Assembly (NCBI RefSeq): GCF_038181555.1
Contig: NZ_JBBWUA010000024.1
Location: 1 to 49,795 of the forward strand
From: Desulfitobacterium sp038181555
GTDB taxonomy: Bacteria; Bacillota; Desulfitobacteriia; Desulfitobacteriales; Desulfitobacteriaceae
DNA: 49,795 nt
Reading direction: 5' to 3'
A model generated the notes under the pieces. That model did no database searches and had not been told where the DNA came from. It saw nothing but the letters and a program-made list of their open reading frames with translations. Made by a program: the position numbers and the translations under genes. Positions 42,379-49,795 of this stretch are shown one piece after another (positions within the stretch are counted from its first letter, which is position 1; the number at the start of each line of letters is the position of its first letter).

Positions 42379-44391
42379 TTATGGCGTCGGTGGTGGGTCT
42401 TCCGTTTGCTTTAATATTTCCTCAAGGGGAGTAAATTGTACATCAATCATGGTACCCGTGTTGACAACCGTTCCAGGCTGAATGCTTTGAGAACTCACGA
42501 GTCCGGTTCCGGAAAAATTCACGTGAAGTTCCGCCTGAGCTAGTTTTTCACCGGCTTGTCGCATTGTTAAGCCTGTAAGATCAGGAACTACTGTTTCACC
42601 CTTCAACGGTGTCCGTTCAGGTGCTACTGAAGCTGGGGTTGGCCGTTCAAAATTCGTCTCAGGAAGCTTACTTACTTCACTCGGAGTCTCATGAGCTACG
42701 GGAATTCCGTAATATTGAAGGGCGCCTTCGATAATAGCTTTAGCAACAGGCCCGGCTAAAGTCCCCCCTTGGTGGCTTTCGCCTTGGGGGGTATCGATAA
42801 GAATGATGAGAGCAATCTTAGGATCATTCGCCGGAGCATAAGCGGCGAAGGAGGCCACGAAATCGGTTGAAGAATAGCCACCAGTTTCCGGGTCCACTTT
42901 TTGAGCTGTCCCTGTCTTTCCAGCTACCCGAATTCCCGGTATGTGAGCGGCAGCACCCGTTCCTTCGTTGACTACTGCCTCTAAGATGGCAGTCATCTGT
43001 TCGGATGTTGATTTAGAGACCACTTGACGGACAGGGGTTGGATTAATTGTTTTCGTGGTACCATCTGGATAGGTGATTTTCTCAAGAATATAGGGCTTAT
43101 AGAGGGTCCCACCATTAGCAATGCTGGAAATTGCCGTAAGCAATTGAACTGGTGTTACTAGATTAGCTTGGCCAAAGGACATGGTTGCCATGTCAATATC
43201 TCGGGCCTTATCTTGAGGTATAAGTAATCCGGTTTCTTCCCCGGTGAGATCGATACCCGTCCTTCCGCCGAAGCCAAAAGCTCTCAGATATGTATAGAAG
43301 GCTTCTTTGCGCAATTCCATTCCTACTTGGGCCAGTACCACATTTGAAGAGATCATCATCCCTTCTTGAAAAGTGATTTCTCCATGGGGTCTAAAGTCAG
43401 AATCCCAGTTCGTTATGTAGCGCGGTCCAATCCGTATATAGCCTGGATCATCAAAAACATCGTCAGGCTTTAAGATGCCTTCCTCTAGGGCCGCTGCACC
43501 AGTAATGATTTTAAAGGTGGAGCCCGGCTCATAGGACATGCTGATATTCAAATTGCGTCGTTCTTCCGGGGTTGTGGATGTGTAATCATTGGGGTTAAAG
43601 GTAGGTCGGGAGCCCATGCCAAGAATTTTACCTGTCATAGGATCCATGGCCAAAATAGCAATCCGCTTCCCTTGAGTTCTCTCCACGAGTTGGTCTAATT
43701 GTTGTTCAATAAGGTATTGAATCGTTGAATCCAAGGTAAGTTGAATATCTGATCCCTTTAAAGCCGGTTCATTGAGTTTTGAGTCCTTGAGCATGAATTG
43801 TTGTGAAGTATAACCAGGGGTACCGTAGAGCTCCTCATCATAGTAAGATTCAATACCTTCCGCACCATGGCCTGCCAAATTAACAATACCAAGAACAGCA
43901 GAAGCTAAATTATCCATAGGATAGACGCGCCTTTGTTGGTCACTATAACCGATGCCAGGAAGCTTAAGGGCCTTGATTGCTTCTGCTTTTTCCAAATCTA
44001 CTTGATTAGCAATATTGACCCAGGATAAATCTTTGTTTAGTTTTTCTAGTAGCTTATCCCGATCTAAGTCCAAGAGTTCACCGATCTTATCCGCCATAGC
44101 TTCTTTGGTCCAAGAGGTCTGCTTCTTAGCTATTAACTCATTAATCGCACGGGGATCCGCATAGATCTCTTTGACAGGTATGCTTTGGGCTAAAACACTG
44201 CCTTGAGCATCAAGAATTTTACCTCTTTCAGGAAGTAAGCTTGCACTACTGGTTCTCCTCTCAATCCCTTTTGCTTTTAGTTCGGAAGCATCAATCACTT
44301 GAAGCATAAATAATCGTCCCACGACCGCCACCACCATAAAGATGAGCAGACCGTAGAGAACATTTTCTCGAACAAAATAGCCTCGTTTCAC
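42379..44391 (-). CDS. spoVD/ftsI-like: Penicillin-binding protein 2 / SpoVD-like transpeptidase with PASTA domain
   Basis: Class B transpeptidase that cross-links peptidoglycan. An N-terminal membrane segment (VLYGLLIFMVVAVVGRLFML) is followed by the PBP dimerisation domain (about residues 55-205) and the transpeptidase domain with SxxK in YEPGSTFKIITG, SxN in ISSNVVLAQ and KTGT in VAGKTGTAQK. A single PASTA domain is near residues 600-660 (VVPDLTGLTMRQAGEKLAQAE). SpoVD and FtsI/Pbp2B are hard to tell apart without neighbours such as mraY and murE, which are absent here; isolation from the division cluster fits a sporulation or elongation paralogue. The start is GTG at 44391 with GAGG 7 bases upstream. 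Confidence 0.88.
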   Translation of the reverse strand: MKRGYFVRENVLYGLLIFMVVAVVGRLFMLQVIDASELKAKGIERRTSSASLLPERGKILDAQGSVLAQSIPVKEIYADPRAINELIAKKQTSWTKEAMADKIGELLDLDRDKLLEKLNKDLSWVNIANQVDLEKAEAIKALKLPGIGYSDQQRRVYPMDNLASAVLGIVNLAGHGAEGIESYYDEELYGTPGYTSQQFMLKDSKLNEPALKGSDIQLTLDSTIQYLIEQQLDQLVERTQGKRIAILAMDPMTGKILGMGSRPTFNPNDYTSTTPEERRNLNISMSYEPGSTFKIITGAAALEEGILKPDDVFDDPGYIRIGPRYITNWDSDFRPHGEITFQEGMMISSNVVLAQVGMELRKEAFYTYLRAFGFGGRTGIDLTGEETGLLIPQDKARDIDMATMSFGQANLVTPVQLLTAISSIANGGTLYKPYILEKITYPDGTTKTINPTPVRQVVSKSTSEQMTAILEAVVNEGTGAAAHIPGIRVAGKTGTAQKVDPETGGYSSTDFVASFAAYAPANDPKIALIILIDTPQGESHQGGTLAGPVAKAIIEGALQYYGIPVAHETPSEVSKLPETNFERPTPASVAPERTPLKGETVVPDLTGLTMRQAGEKLAQAELHVNFSGTGLVSSQSIQPGTVVNTGTMIDVQFTPLEEILKQTEDPPPTP

Positions 44392-44475
44392 ATGTTTTCC
44401 TCGCAGTCTATAGAAATAATCTAGAATAATAGTATTATACCATTCTTTTTTTCCGGTGAGATTAATAATCCGAAA

Positions 44476-44533
44476 AAGCCCATGTTTTCTTAACTATCGA
44501 TGGTCTTTTGGGCCACCTTGCTAAGAAACCATG
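44476..44533 (-). terminator. Hairpin terminator after the rhomboid gene
   Basis: CATGGTTTCTTA and TAAGAAAACATG (read on the minus strand) pair with one mismatch around a 29-base loop and are followed by GGGCTTTTTCGG. Confidence 0.6.
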
Positions 44534-44586
44534 AGCTTTGTAATTATTTTGTCCTGGATTGAAAATTGAATGCGAGTAAATTAATG

Positions 44587-45591
44587 TTATTTCATGGAAA
44601 GAATGGATGCAAGAAGCATGCCACCAAGGAGTCCGCCTATATGGGCGTAAACATCAATTCCCGGTTGAAAAAAACCGATGCTTAGGTTAATCAGAACAAT
44701 AATCACCAGATTTTTACCAAAACCGGATTTCCAAAGGGAGGGTCTGCGGCGAGAGTAAACTACTAAAGCCCCAAGAATTCCAAAAATTGCTCCCGATGCC
44801 CCTGCCGAAATTGCCTCCGTGCTAAGAAAACTGGCGAGAGAACCCATAACTCCGCTCAGGATATAGATGAAGAGATAGCGAATACGACCAAACAGCTCTT
44901 CCAAAATCGGCCCTAAAATCCATAAAGCATAAAGGTTAAAGGCTAAATGGATTACTCCGATATGGAGGAACATGCTTGTGAAAAGGCGCCAATACTCTCC
45001 TTGAATAATCAGGGCATTAACCTTTGCCCCAAACATGATAAGGACACCTGTATTAGTGGAACCGCCAGCCAAAGTCATCAGGGCAAATATAAACAAGTTG
45101 ATGAAAACAAGACTATAGGTAAGATAGGGTCGGAAGATTACCCCATTAGAAGCAGGAGCAAATCTTGAATTAAGCGGAACATCTGTCGAATTGCCTTGAG
45201 TAGCCCCTCTAGAAGGAGTTGGTTCAAGATAGGAAAGAATTTGGTTTAAGCGATCTCTTTTTTCCGTCGCCGGGGCTGCAAATATAGAACCTGTTTGTAA
45301 ATCTATAAACCAAGCTTGAATCTTTTGCAAAGCGGGTTGTTTTAAATCCTGAGAGGAGAGTCCTTCAGGACAAAAGATTATTGCTTCCCAATATCTTACG
45401 GGAGAATCGATCTGGGAAACATTTTGTGGTGTAGCTAAAAGTTCTCCCCTCTTTAAGACGGAGAAAAGAAAGCCCTCTTCCTCTTTATGAGCTAAAACCC
45501 ACTGATTCAAATCCTTTTCTATAGACCATTGATCCTCTTGAAGCCCGCGTAAAATACGCTCGAGGATAGTAAGCCCTCCTTTTTTTAACAC
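44587..45591 (-). CDS. Rhomboid family intramembrane serine protease
   Basis: Cleaves membrane proteins within the bilayer. Six hydrophobic segments lie in the C-terminal half (from about residue 150). The catalytic Ser is in SAGASGAIFG and the catalytic His is in VYAHIGGLLGG. About 150 N-terminal residues are soluble, with a TG-rich linker; this is a long form, as in Clostridia. In-frame GTG at 45591 has no good ribosome site. AGGAGG (45575-45580) stands 7 bases before ATC at 45567 in the same frame, and no ATG, GTG or TTG lies near it, so the true start may be ATC. Confidence 0.88.
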   Translation of the reverse strand: MLKKGGLTILERILRGLQEDQWSIEKDLNQWVLAHKEEEGFLFSVLKRGELLATPQNVSQIDSPVRYWEAIIFCPEGLSSQDLKQPALQKIQAWFIDLQTGSIFAAPATEKRDRLNQILSYLEPTPSRGATQGNSTDVPLNSRFAPASNGVIFRPYLTYSLVFINLFIFALMTLAGGSTNTGVLIMFGAKVNALIIQGEYWRLFTSMFLHIGVIHLAFNLYALWILGPILEELFGRIRYLFIYILSGVMGSLASFLSTEAISAGASGAIFGILGALVVYSRRRPSLWKSGFGKNLVIIVLINLSIGFFQPGIDVYAHIGGLLGGMLLASILSMK

Positions 45592-45696
45592 CTCTGGTCT
45601 TAATAATCACTGTCATCATATATATTCTAAAGTGTTAAGCCCGTTATTGTCAAAAAAGTGATCACAGCATAGCTAGAATCTATCCTTAGAGTTAGA

Positions 45697-45724
45697 AAAG
45701 GCAGTGGAATTCTCCACTGCCTTT
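45697..45724 (-). terminator. Terminator of the fixABCX operon
   Basis: Perfect 12-bp stem AAAGGCAGTGGA (45697-45708) and TCCACTGCCTTT (45713-45724) with an ATTC loop; TTTTC follows on the minus strand. Confidence 0.8.
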
Positions 45725-45761
45725 AAGTAACTCATAATCATCACTGAACACAATGAATGGC

Positions 45762-46040
45762 TCAGCCGTTCTTCCAGGAGACTCCAAAACCGCCTCGAGG
45801 GTAGTCCCATTTTATATTCCCGGAGGGGCAGGCAACTCGACAGGTGCCACATTCAAGACAACCTTCGTAGCCAACGGAGATACGATTCTCTTCTTCATCC
45901 CAGTCATAAACATGAGCAGGACAGATAAAAGTACATACCTTATCCTTGCACTTTAAACAAAGTTCCCCATTAGCAATTTTAATGTGATTGAGTTTGTCTG
46001 TATTAAAGCGCACCAAATACAATTTATCATCTAATTTCAT
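45762..46040 (-). CDS. fixX: FixX-like ferredoxin
   Basis: A 92-aa ferredoxin with CLKCKDKVCTFICP and CLECGTCRVACP motifs, where eight Cys can hold two clusters. It is the electron carrier partner of FixC. Its ATG at 46040 overlaps the FixC stop (ATGA) and has GGAGG 8 bases upstream, inside fixC. Confidence 0.92.
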   Translation of the reverse strand: MKLDDKLYLVRFNTDKLNHIKIANGELCLKCKDKVCTFICPAHVYDWDEEENRISVGYEGCLECGTCRVACPSGNIKWDYPRGGFGVSWKNG

Positions 46041-47332
46041 TTTAGTGCCCTCCATGCATTAAACATATCTTTAACAAGTCCACTCTTTGTCCGTTTCTTA
46101 AATGCCATATCCATAATATTACTGAAGACTTTTGCTTTTGGAGTACCATCTGCTGTAAAGTACATACGGGCTGCTTGGTTAAGAATTTCAGGATACTCGC
46201 CCAGTAAATGAGGATTGGCCTCGATGAAAGGCATAAGCTTTCTAAACTTGTAAAGGTCCTTGATGACAAAAGAATCACGGAGTCGAGTTTCATAGACGCT
46301 CATACCTTGGGCGCTGATATCCCCAGATTTAATAGCTTCAGCGGCTACATTTCCGGCAATTTTCCCGGAGATCATAGCCAAGTTGGAGCCTTCACGGTTC
46401 AAACCGTTGACAAACATCGCTGTGTCCCCAACGACCATAACTCCTTGACGATAAAGCTTCGGAATAGTGTTATAACCGCCTTCTGGGATCAGGTGAGCCA
46501 AGTATTCCTTTGTTTCTCCACCTTGCAGCAATCTTTTAACATAAGGTTTAGCTTTTAAGTGCTCCAAGAGATCATTAGGTGACCATCCCTTTTCAGACAT
46601 GGAGTTAACCATTGCCCCAACCCCAACGGAAATGGAGTTTTTGTTGGTATAGATAAAGGATGTTCCCATCATTCCAGCAGTAGAATCGCCAAAGAGTTCG
46701 ATGGTTGCTCCTTCATGGGGCTCTAAGCAAAAGCGATCTTCGATTTTCTCAGGAGGAAGTTCAATAATTTCTTTAACTACGACGGCCATATTCTCAGGGC
46801 GCAGAGGCTTAGCAAGTCCAGCCTTACAGGCTAAGAAATTATTAGCTCCTTCAGCGATGATAACAACCTTTGCTCCCAGGTCTCCTTCACTACGTCCGGT
46901 GCGAACACCTACTACATCATCACCATGATAGAGGAGATCTTCAACAAGAGTTTCGGTTATAATCATTGCCCCGGCTTTAATAGCTTGATCAGCCAACCAA
47001 CGGTCAAATTTCACCCGGAGTACTGTGTGGGCATTATAATTAGGTGCTTGACCCCAAGCCGGATCACGATAACCCGCAGTCAGGATTTCATCTTTGCTCA
47101 GAAAAGCATAGCGTTGCTCAATAACGGGTCTTTCCAAAGGAGCTTCCTTCCAAAAGTCTGGGGCAACTTCATTCGTTGCTTGGGTATAAAGTACCCCTCC
47201 CATGACGTTTTTAGTACCAGGATAATCTCCCCGTTCAATGACAGCAGTTTTCATTCCAGCCTTAGCAGCACTAATCGCGGCAGATAGGCCGGCTGGACCG
47301 CCTCCAACGACGATTACATCAAAATTTTCCAT
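46037..47332 (-). CDS. fixC: FixC, electron-transfer flavoprotein-quinone oxidoreductase
   Basis: FAD-dependent ETF:quinone oxidoreductase subunit. The FAD-binding motif is VIVVGGGPAGLSAAISAAKAG, and VMVVGDTAMFVNGLNREGSNLAMISG is the second FAD motif. The 431-aa length is normal. ATG has AAGGAGGGG upstream. It links FixAB to the quinone pool. Confidence 0.93.
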   Translation of the reverse strand: MENFDVIVVGGGPAGLSAAISAAKAGMKTAVIERGDYPGTKNVMGGVLYTQATNEVAPDFWKEAPLERPVIEQRYAFLSKDEILTAGYRDPAWGQAPNYNAHTVLRVKFDRWLADQAIKAGAMIITETLVEDLLYHGDDVVGVRTGRSEGDLGAKVVIIAEGANNFLACKAGLAKPLRPENMAVVVKEIIELPPEKIEDRFCLEPHEGATIELFGDSTAGMMGTSFIYTNKNSISVGVGAMVNSMSEKGWSPNDLLEHLKAKPYVKRLLQGGETKEYLAHLIPEGGYNTIPKLYRQGVMVVGDTAMFVNGLNREGSNLAMISGKIAGNVAAEAIKSGDISAQGMSVYETRLRDSFVIKDLYKFRKLMPFIEANPHLLGEYPEILNQAARMYFTADGTPKAKVFSNIMDMAFKKRTKSGLVKDMFNAWRALK

Positions 47333-47344
47333 GTTGGCCCCTCC

Positions 47345-48649
47345 TTACTTTGCTACGCCGTGCTGTAGGCGCTTTTTGAATTCAGCTGTTAATGCCGGTA
47401 CAACTTCGTTAAGATCCCCGACAATTCCGTAATTAGCGACACGGAAAATAGATGCATCGGGATCATTATTGACAGCAATGATAAAATCAGAGGTTTCCAT
47501 ACCGACGAGATGCTGGATTGCTCCGGAAATACCAATCGAAATATAAAGCTTAGGTCGAACCGTAATACCCGTTTGACCGACTTGACGATCATGGGTAATC
47601 CAACCAGCCTCTACAGCACCACGGGTCCCAGCAATAGTAGCGCCGAGCACATCGGCTAATTCTTCTGCCAAGGCTAAGTTTTTCTTAGAGCCAAGGCCAA
47701 GACCAACTGCCACGAGGACTTCAGCTTTATCCAAGAAAATGCTCTTGGCATCACCTTTGATAAAGTCCACTACTTTAGTTAAAACTTCTTCTTCAGCGAG
47801 ACCTAACTCTTCGCGAATGATTTCACCTGTTCTACCTTCCACTCGTTCAGGCATAGCCATAACTCTGGGACGTACCGTAGCCATTTGGGGACGACGAGTC
47901 TTACAAAGAATGGTAGCCATAATGTTTCCGCCAAAGGCAGGACGTGTTTGTAGAAGGTGTTTGGATGTCGGATCGATTCCCAAAACTGTGCAATCGGCAG
48001 TTAATCCTGTTTGCATCGTGGTAGCGATAACCGGGAAAACGTCACGACCCATCGCGGTAGCACCCATGAGAATGATCTCAGGCTGATATTGACGAATGAG
48101 ATCCGTAATTGCATGAGCATAAGGCTGGGAACGATAATCTTTAAGAACTGGATCATCCACCACATAGACTTTCTCAGCTCCATAGGCAAAGGCCTCGGGA
48201 ATAACTTTCTCTACATCGTGGCCTACAAGAACACCAGCCAATTCACAACCGATATCATTGGCAAGCTTGCGCCCTTCACCTAAGAGTTCCCAAGATACAG
48301 GCGCAATTTCGCCACGATTGTATTCGATAACGACCCATACTCCGCTCCAAACATCTCCGCCAGCAACAGGAGCTGATTTCTTCTCTGTTTTGGGTTTAGC
48401 AACACTTACTGCAGGAGCAGCATCAGCATCAGCGGACACTGGAGTCTCCACTTTTGCTTCGGCTTTCTTGCCAGCGCCTTCCGGTAAGGAGAGAATATTG
48501 CTCGGGCAAGCGTCCACGCAATCGCCACACTCTGTACATTTTGCGGCATCAACGACTACGCCACTACCCCCTAATTCTAAGGCTTCTGATGGGCATTCAC
48601 CCACACAAATTCCACAACTGATACAACCAGGACCGATGATAACAGCCAT
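47345..48649 (-). CDS. fixB: FixB/EtfA with N-terminal two-cluster ferredoxin domain
   Basis: ETF alpha subunit of 434 aa. The first 60 residues carry CISCGICVGECP and CTECGDCVDACP (two 4Fe-4S motifs). After a linker rich in Ala, Val and Lys comes the ETF-alpha domain, with the FAD site SIGISGAIQHLVGME near residue 374. Fusion with ferredoxin is seen in anaerobic FixABCX and suits electron bifurcation. ATG (48647-48649) shares one base with the FixA stop (TAATG). Together FixABCX would use NADH to reduce quinone and ferredoxin at once, an inference from the family. Confidence 0.93.
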   Translation of the reverse strand: MAVIIGPGCISCGICVGECPSEALELGGSGVVVDAAKCTECGDCVDACPSNILSLPEGAGKKAEAKVETPVSADADAAPAVSVAKPKTEKKSAPVAGGDVWSGVWVVIEYNRGEIAPVSWELLGEGRKLANDIGCELAGVLVGHDVEKVIPEAFAYGAEKVYVVDDPVLKDYRSQPYAHAITDLIRQYQPEIILMGATAMGRDVFPVIATTMQTGLTADCTVLGIDPTSKHLLQTRPAFGGNIMATILCKTRRPQMATVRPRVMAMPERVEGRTGEIIREELGLAEEEVLTKVVDFIKGDAKSIFLDKAEVLVAVGLGLGSKKNLALAEELADVLGATIAGTRGAVEAGWITHDRQVGQTGITVRPKLYISIGISGAIQHLVGMETSDFIIAVNNDPDASIFRVANYGIVGDLNEVVPALTAEFKKRLQHGVAK

Positions 48650-49482
48650 TAGCGCTTACCTCCCTTACCATCGGGACTAACCATGATAATATTTTCTTGG
48701 AATACTTTCTCAACTAACTGAGCAGCTACTCCTTTTGGATCTTTTGTCCCGTCGAGTTTTTCTCCGCCCGAACGAGCCGGGGGCGCAAAAATTTTATTTA
48801 CACTTGTGGGTGAACCCTTGAGTCCCATTTGAGTAACATCAAATTCAAAGGAATTAGCAGTGATAATTTCAGGCTCATAAGCGGCAGCGTTCATCATGTT
48901 TGGTAGTGAAGCGTAACGCAACTCATTGAGCTCCTTTTCTACTGTAAGCAGAGCAGGTAATTTGGCTTGTACCACTTCGCGCCCTGTTTCAAGTTTGCGA
49001 TGAACTGTTATTGTGTCATTAGTAATATCAGTTACTTTAATGACATAAGTAAGTTGTGGGAAGCCTAAACGAGTAGCAATTCCAGGCCCTGTCTGAGCAG
49101 TATCACCGTCAATTGCTTCTTTACCAGCCAAAACTAGATCTACGGGATCGGTTTCGTGAATTTTTAAGATAGCTTGGGTAATGATATAAGCTGTTGCTAA
49201 AGAATCCGAGCCACCAAATGCCCTATCAGTTAAAAGAATAGCTCGATCTGCACCGAAAGACATGGCTTTGCGTAGCGCTTCCTTAGCCTGAGGTGGACCC
49301 ATTGTTACGATTGTAACTTTTCCGCCAACTTTCTCTTTGAGGCGAATTGCCTCTTCAAGAGCATGTGCATCATATGGGTTAATGATTGATGGGACCCCTT
49401 CACGCATAAGTGTATTCGTTTTGGGATCAATCCGAACTTCTGACGAGTCCGGTACCTGTTTTAGACAGACAACAAAATGCAA
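48649..49482 (-). CDS. fixA: FixA/EtfB, electron-transfer flavoprotein beta subunit
   Basis: A 277-aa ETF beta subunit of the bifurcating type, with CLKQVPDSSEVRIDP, NPYDAHALEEAIRLKE, VTMGPPQAKEALRKAMSFGAD and AGKEAIDGDTAQTGP, the last being the family signature for the bifurcating FAD. The start is TTG at 49482 with AGGAGGG about 8 bases upstream; the earlier in-frame ATG at 49548 lies upstream of the likely promoter -10 region and has no ribosome site. First gene of fixABCX. Confidence 0.93.
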   Translation of the reverse strand: MHFVVCLKQVPDSSEVRIDPKTNTLMREGVPSIINPYDAHALEEAIRLKEKVGGKVTIVTMGPPQAKEALRKAMSFGADRAILLTDRAFGGSDSLATAYIITQAILKIHETDPVDLVLAGKEAIDGDTAQTGPGIATRLGFPQLTYVIKVTDITNDTITVHRKLETGREVVQAKLPALLTVEKELNELRYASLPNMMNAAAYEPEIITANSFEFDVTQMGLKGSPTSVNKIFAPPARSGGEKLDGTKDPKGVAAQLVEKVFQENIIMVSPDGKGGKR

Positions 49483-49536
49483 AAAAACTCCCTCCTCTAT
49501 CCCTTTTATAATAAAGAAACATAATCTCACATGTAC

Positions 49537-49565
49537 AGCATAGTACAATAGGAGAAAAAAGACAA
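49537..49565 (-). promoter_or_regulatory. Candidate sigma-A promoter of fixABCX
   Basis: On the minus strand TTGTCT (49560-49565), 17 bases and TATGCT (49537-49542) stand about 55 bases before the TTG start of fixA. Confidence 0.5.
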
Positions 49566-49574
49566 GTTTTTAGA

Positions 49575-49603
49575 TTAACAAAATATATTAAATATTCTGT
49601 TAA
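49575..49603. promoter_or_regulatory. Near-palindromic operator candidate upstream of fixA
   Basis: TTAACA-n-AATAT (49575-49586) and ATATT-n-TGTTAA (49592-49603) form a 29-bp inverted repeat with only one symmetric mismatch and five central bases. It starts 9 bases upstream of the -35 of the fixA promoter, an activator-type position. It also lies upstream of the divergent gene at 49765. Confidence 0.5.
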
Positions 49604-49764
49604 TGGTAAGTCGAGCTTAAAAACAAAAATAATTATATCACAAATTTAATAATGTTCATATATATTTTGTAATCATTAATATATTTATAAGAATAAGTTC
49701 TGGGTTTTCTTGTTATTGGGCAAAATAGTGTTACATGTCAAATAATAGCATATGCGAAGGAGGG

Positions 49765-49795
49765 ATGGGATTGAGACGAATTTTTCGCCTATTAC
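49765..49795 (+). CDS. Start of a divergent gene cut by the window end
   Basis: AAGGAGGG is followed by ATG at 49765 and TTG at 49771 in the same frame, encoding MGLRRIFRLL. TTG has the better distance to AGGAGG (7 bases). Only ten codons are visible, so the product is unknown. Confidence 0.4.
   Translation, partial: MGLRRIFRLL

Noticed and set aside
48258..48680. 140-aa plus-strand frame over fixB
   Set aside because: Shadow of the ferredoxin-ETF alpha gene; low-complexity Ser/Thr/Ala composition is typical of an antisense frame.
1..49795. CRISPR array, tRNA or rRNA genes, insertion sequences
   Set aside because: No regularly spaced repeats, cloverleaf genes, rRNA-like stretches or transposase genes were seen by reading; a covariance or profile search was not possible.

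Overview
The window reads as a piece of the chromosome of an anaerobic, low-to-mid GC, spore-forming Firmicute of the Desulfitobacterium/Desulfosporosinus group (Peptococcales). This is an inference from gene content and synteny, not from a database search. Supporting signs are the gene run miaB - ymcA-like gene - mutS - mutL - miaA - hfq, SpoVD-, SpoVK- and DacF-like sporulation and cell-wall genes, a Tat-exported uptake [NiFe] hydrogenase with cytochrome b, a ferredoxin-fused fixABCX electron-bifurcating cluster, and consistently strong AGGAGG ribosome binding sites with many TTG and GTG starts. I see no rRNA, tRNA, CRISPR array, IS element or prophage. It is a core-genome window, almost entirely on the minus strand.

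Layout. 1-244: 3' end of lexA (+), closed by a long hairpin. 372-8011 (-): D-Ala-D-Ala ligase, signal peptidase I, a PLP-dependent YnbB-like protein, HflX, a SpoVK-like AAA ATPase and BipA. 8107-19869 (-): a tRNA/DNA-maintenance block made of miaB, a YlbF/YmcA-type protein with a cysteine tail, mutS, a hydantoinase/oxoprolinase-type protein, a histone-deacetylase-like protein, mutL, a methyltransferase, miaA and hfq. Several of these genes are joined by overlapping stop/start codons. 20094-20267 (+): a DUF1540 protein. 20354-24238 (-): uptake hydrogenase small subunit, large subunit, cytochrome b and maturation protease. 24463-27425 (-): DacF-type carboxypeptidase, DegV, a small ORF and a YbgC-type thioesterase. 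27585-29006 (-): a membrane-anchored LysM-G5-M23 peptidase. 29151-29750 (+): a DUF896 protein and an unrecognised small protein.

29997-32869 (-): pyruvate kinase and glyceraldehyde-3-phosphate dehydrogenase. 33005-37576: a double-P-loop ATPase, a 41-aa ORF, a NifX-like protein with a His tail, a molybdopterin-binding protein with a cysteine tail, a divergent Crp/Fnr regulator and a small sirohaem-reductase-like ferredoxin. This looks like a redox/metal-cofactor neighbourhood. 37757-42296 (-): three tandem M42 aminopeptidases and a PepV dipeptidase, a peptide-utilisation cluster. 42379-45591 (-): SpoVD/FtsI-type penicillin-binding protein and a rhomboid protease. 45762-49482 (-): fixX, fixC, fixB and fixA, read in the order fixA-fixB-fixC-fixX, with a divergent gene starting at 49765 and cut by the window end.

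How genes work together. MiaA and MiaB make ms2i6A37 in tRNA, and the YmcA-like protein sits between MiaB and MutS as in Bacillus. The hydrogenase feeds electrons from H2 through cytochrome b to the quinone pool. FixABCX would link NADH, quinone and ferredoxin. I do not see a clearly new defence or mobile system. The most interesting signals are regulatory and translational: two genes whose strong Shine-Dalgarno sits in front of ATT or ATC rather than a usual start, a hairpin hiding the ribosome site of the AAA ATPase, an inverted-repeat/direct-repeat operator array between the molybdopterin gene and the Crp/Fnr gene, and a large near-palindrome upstream of fixA.
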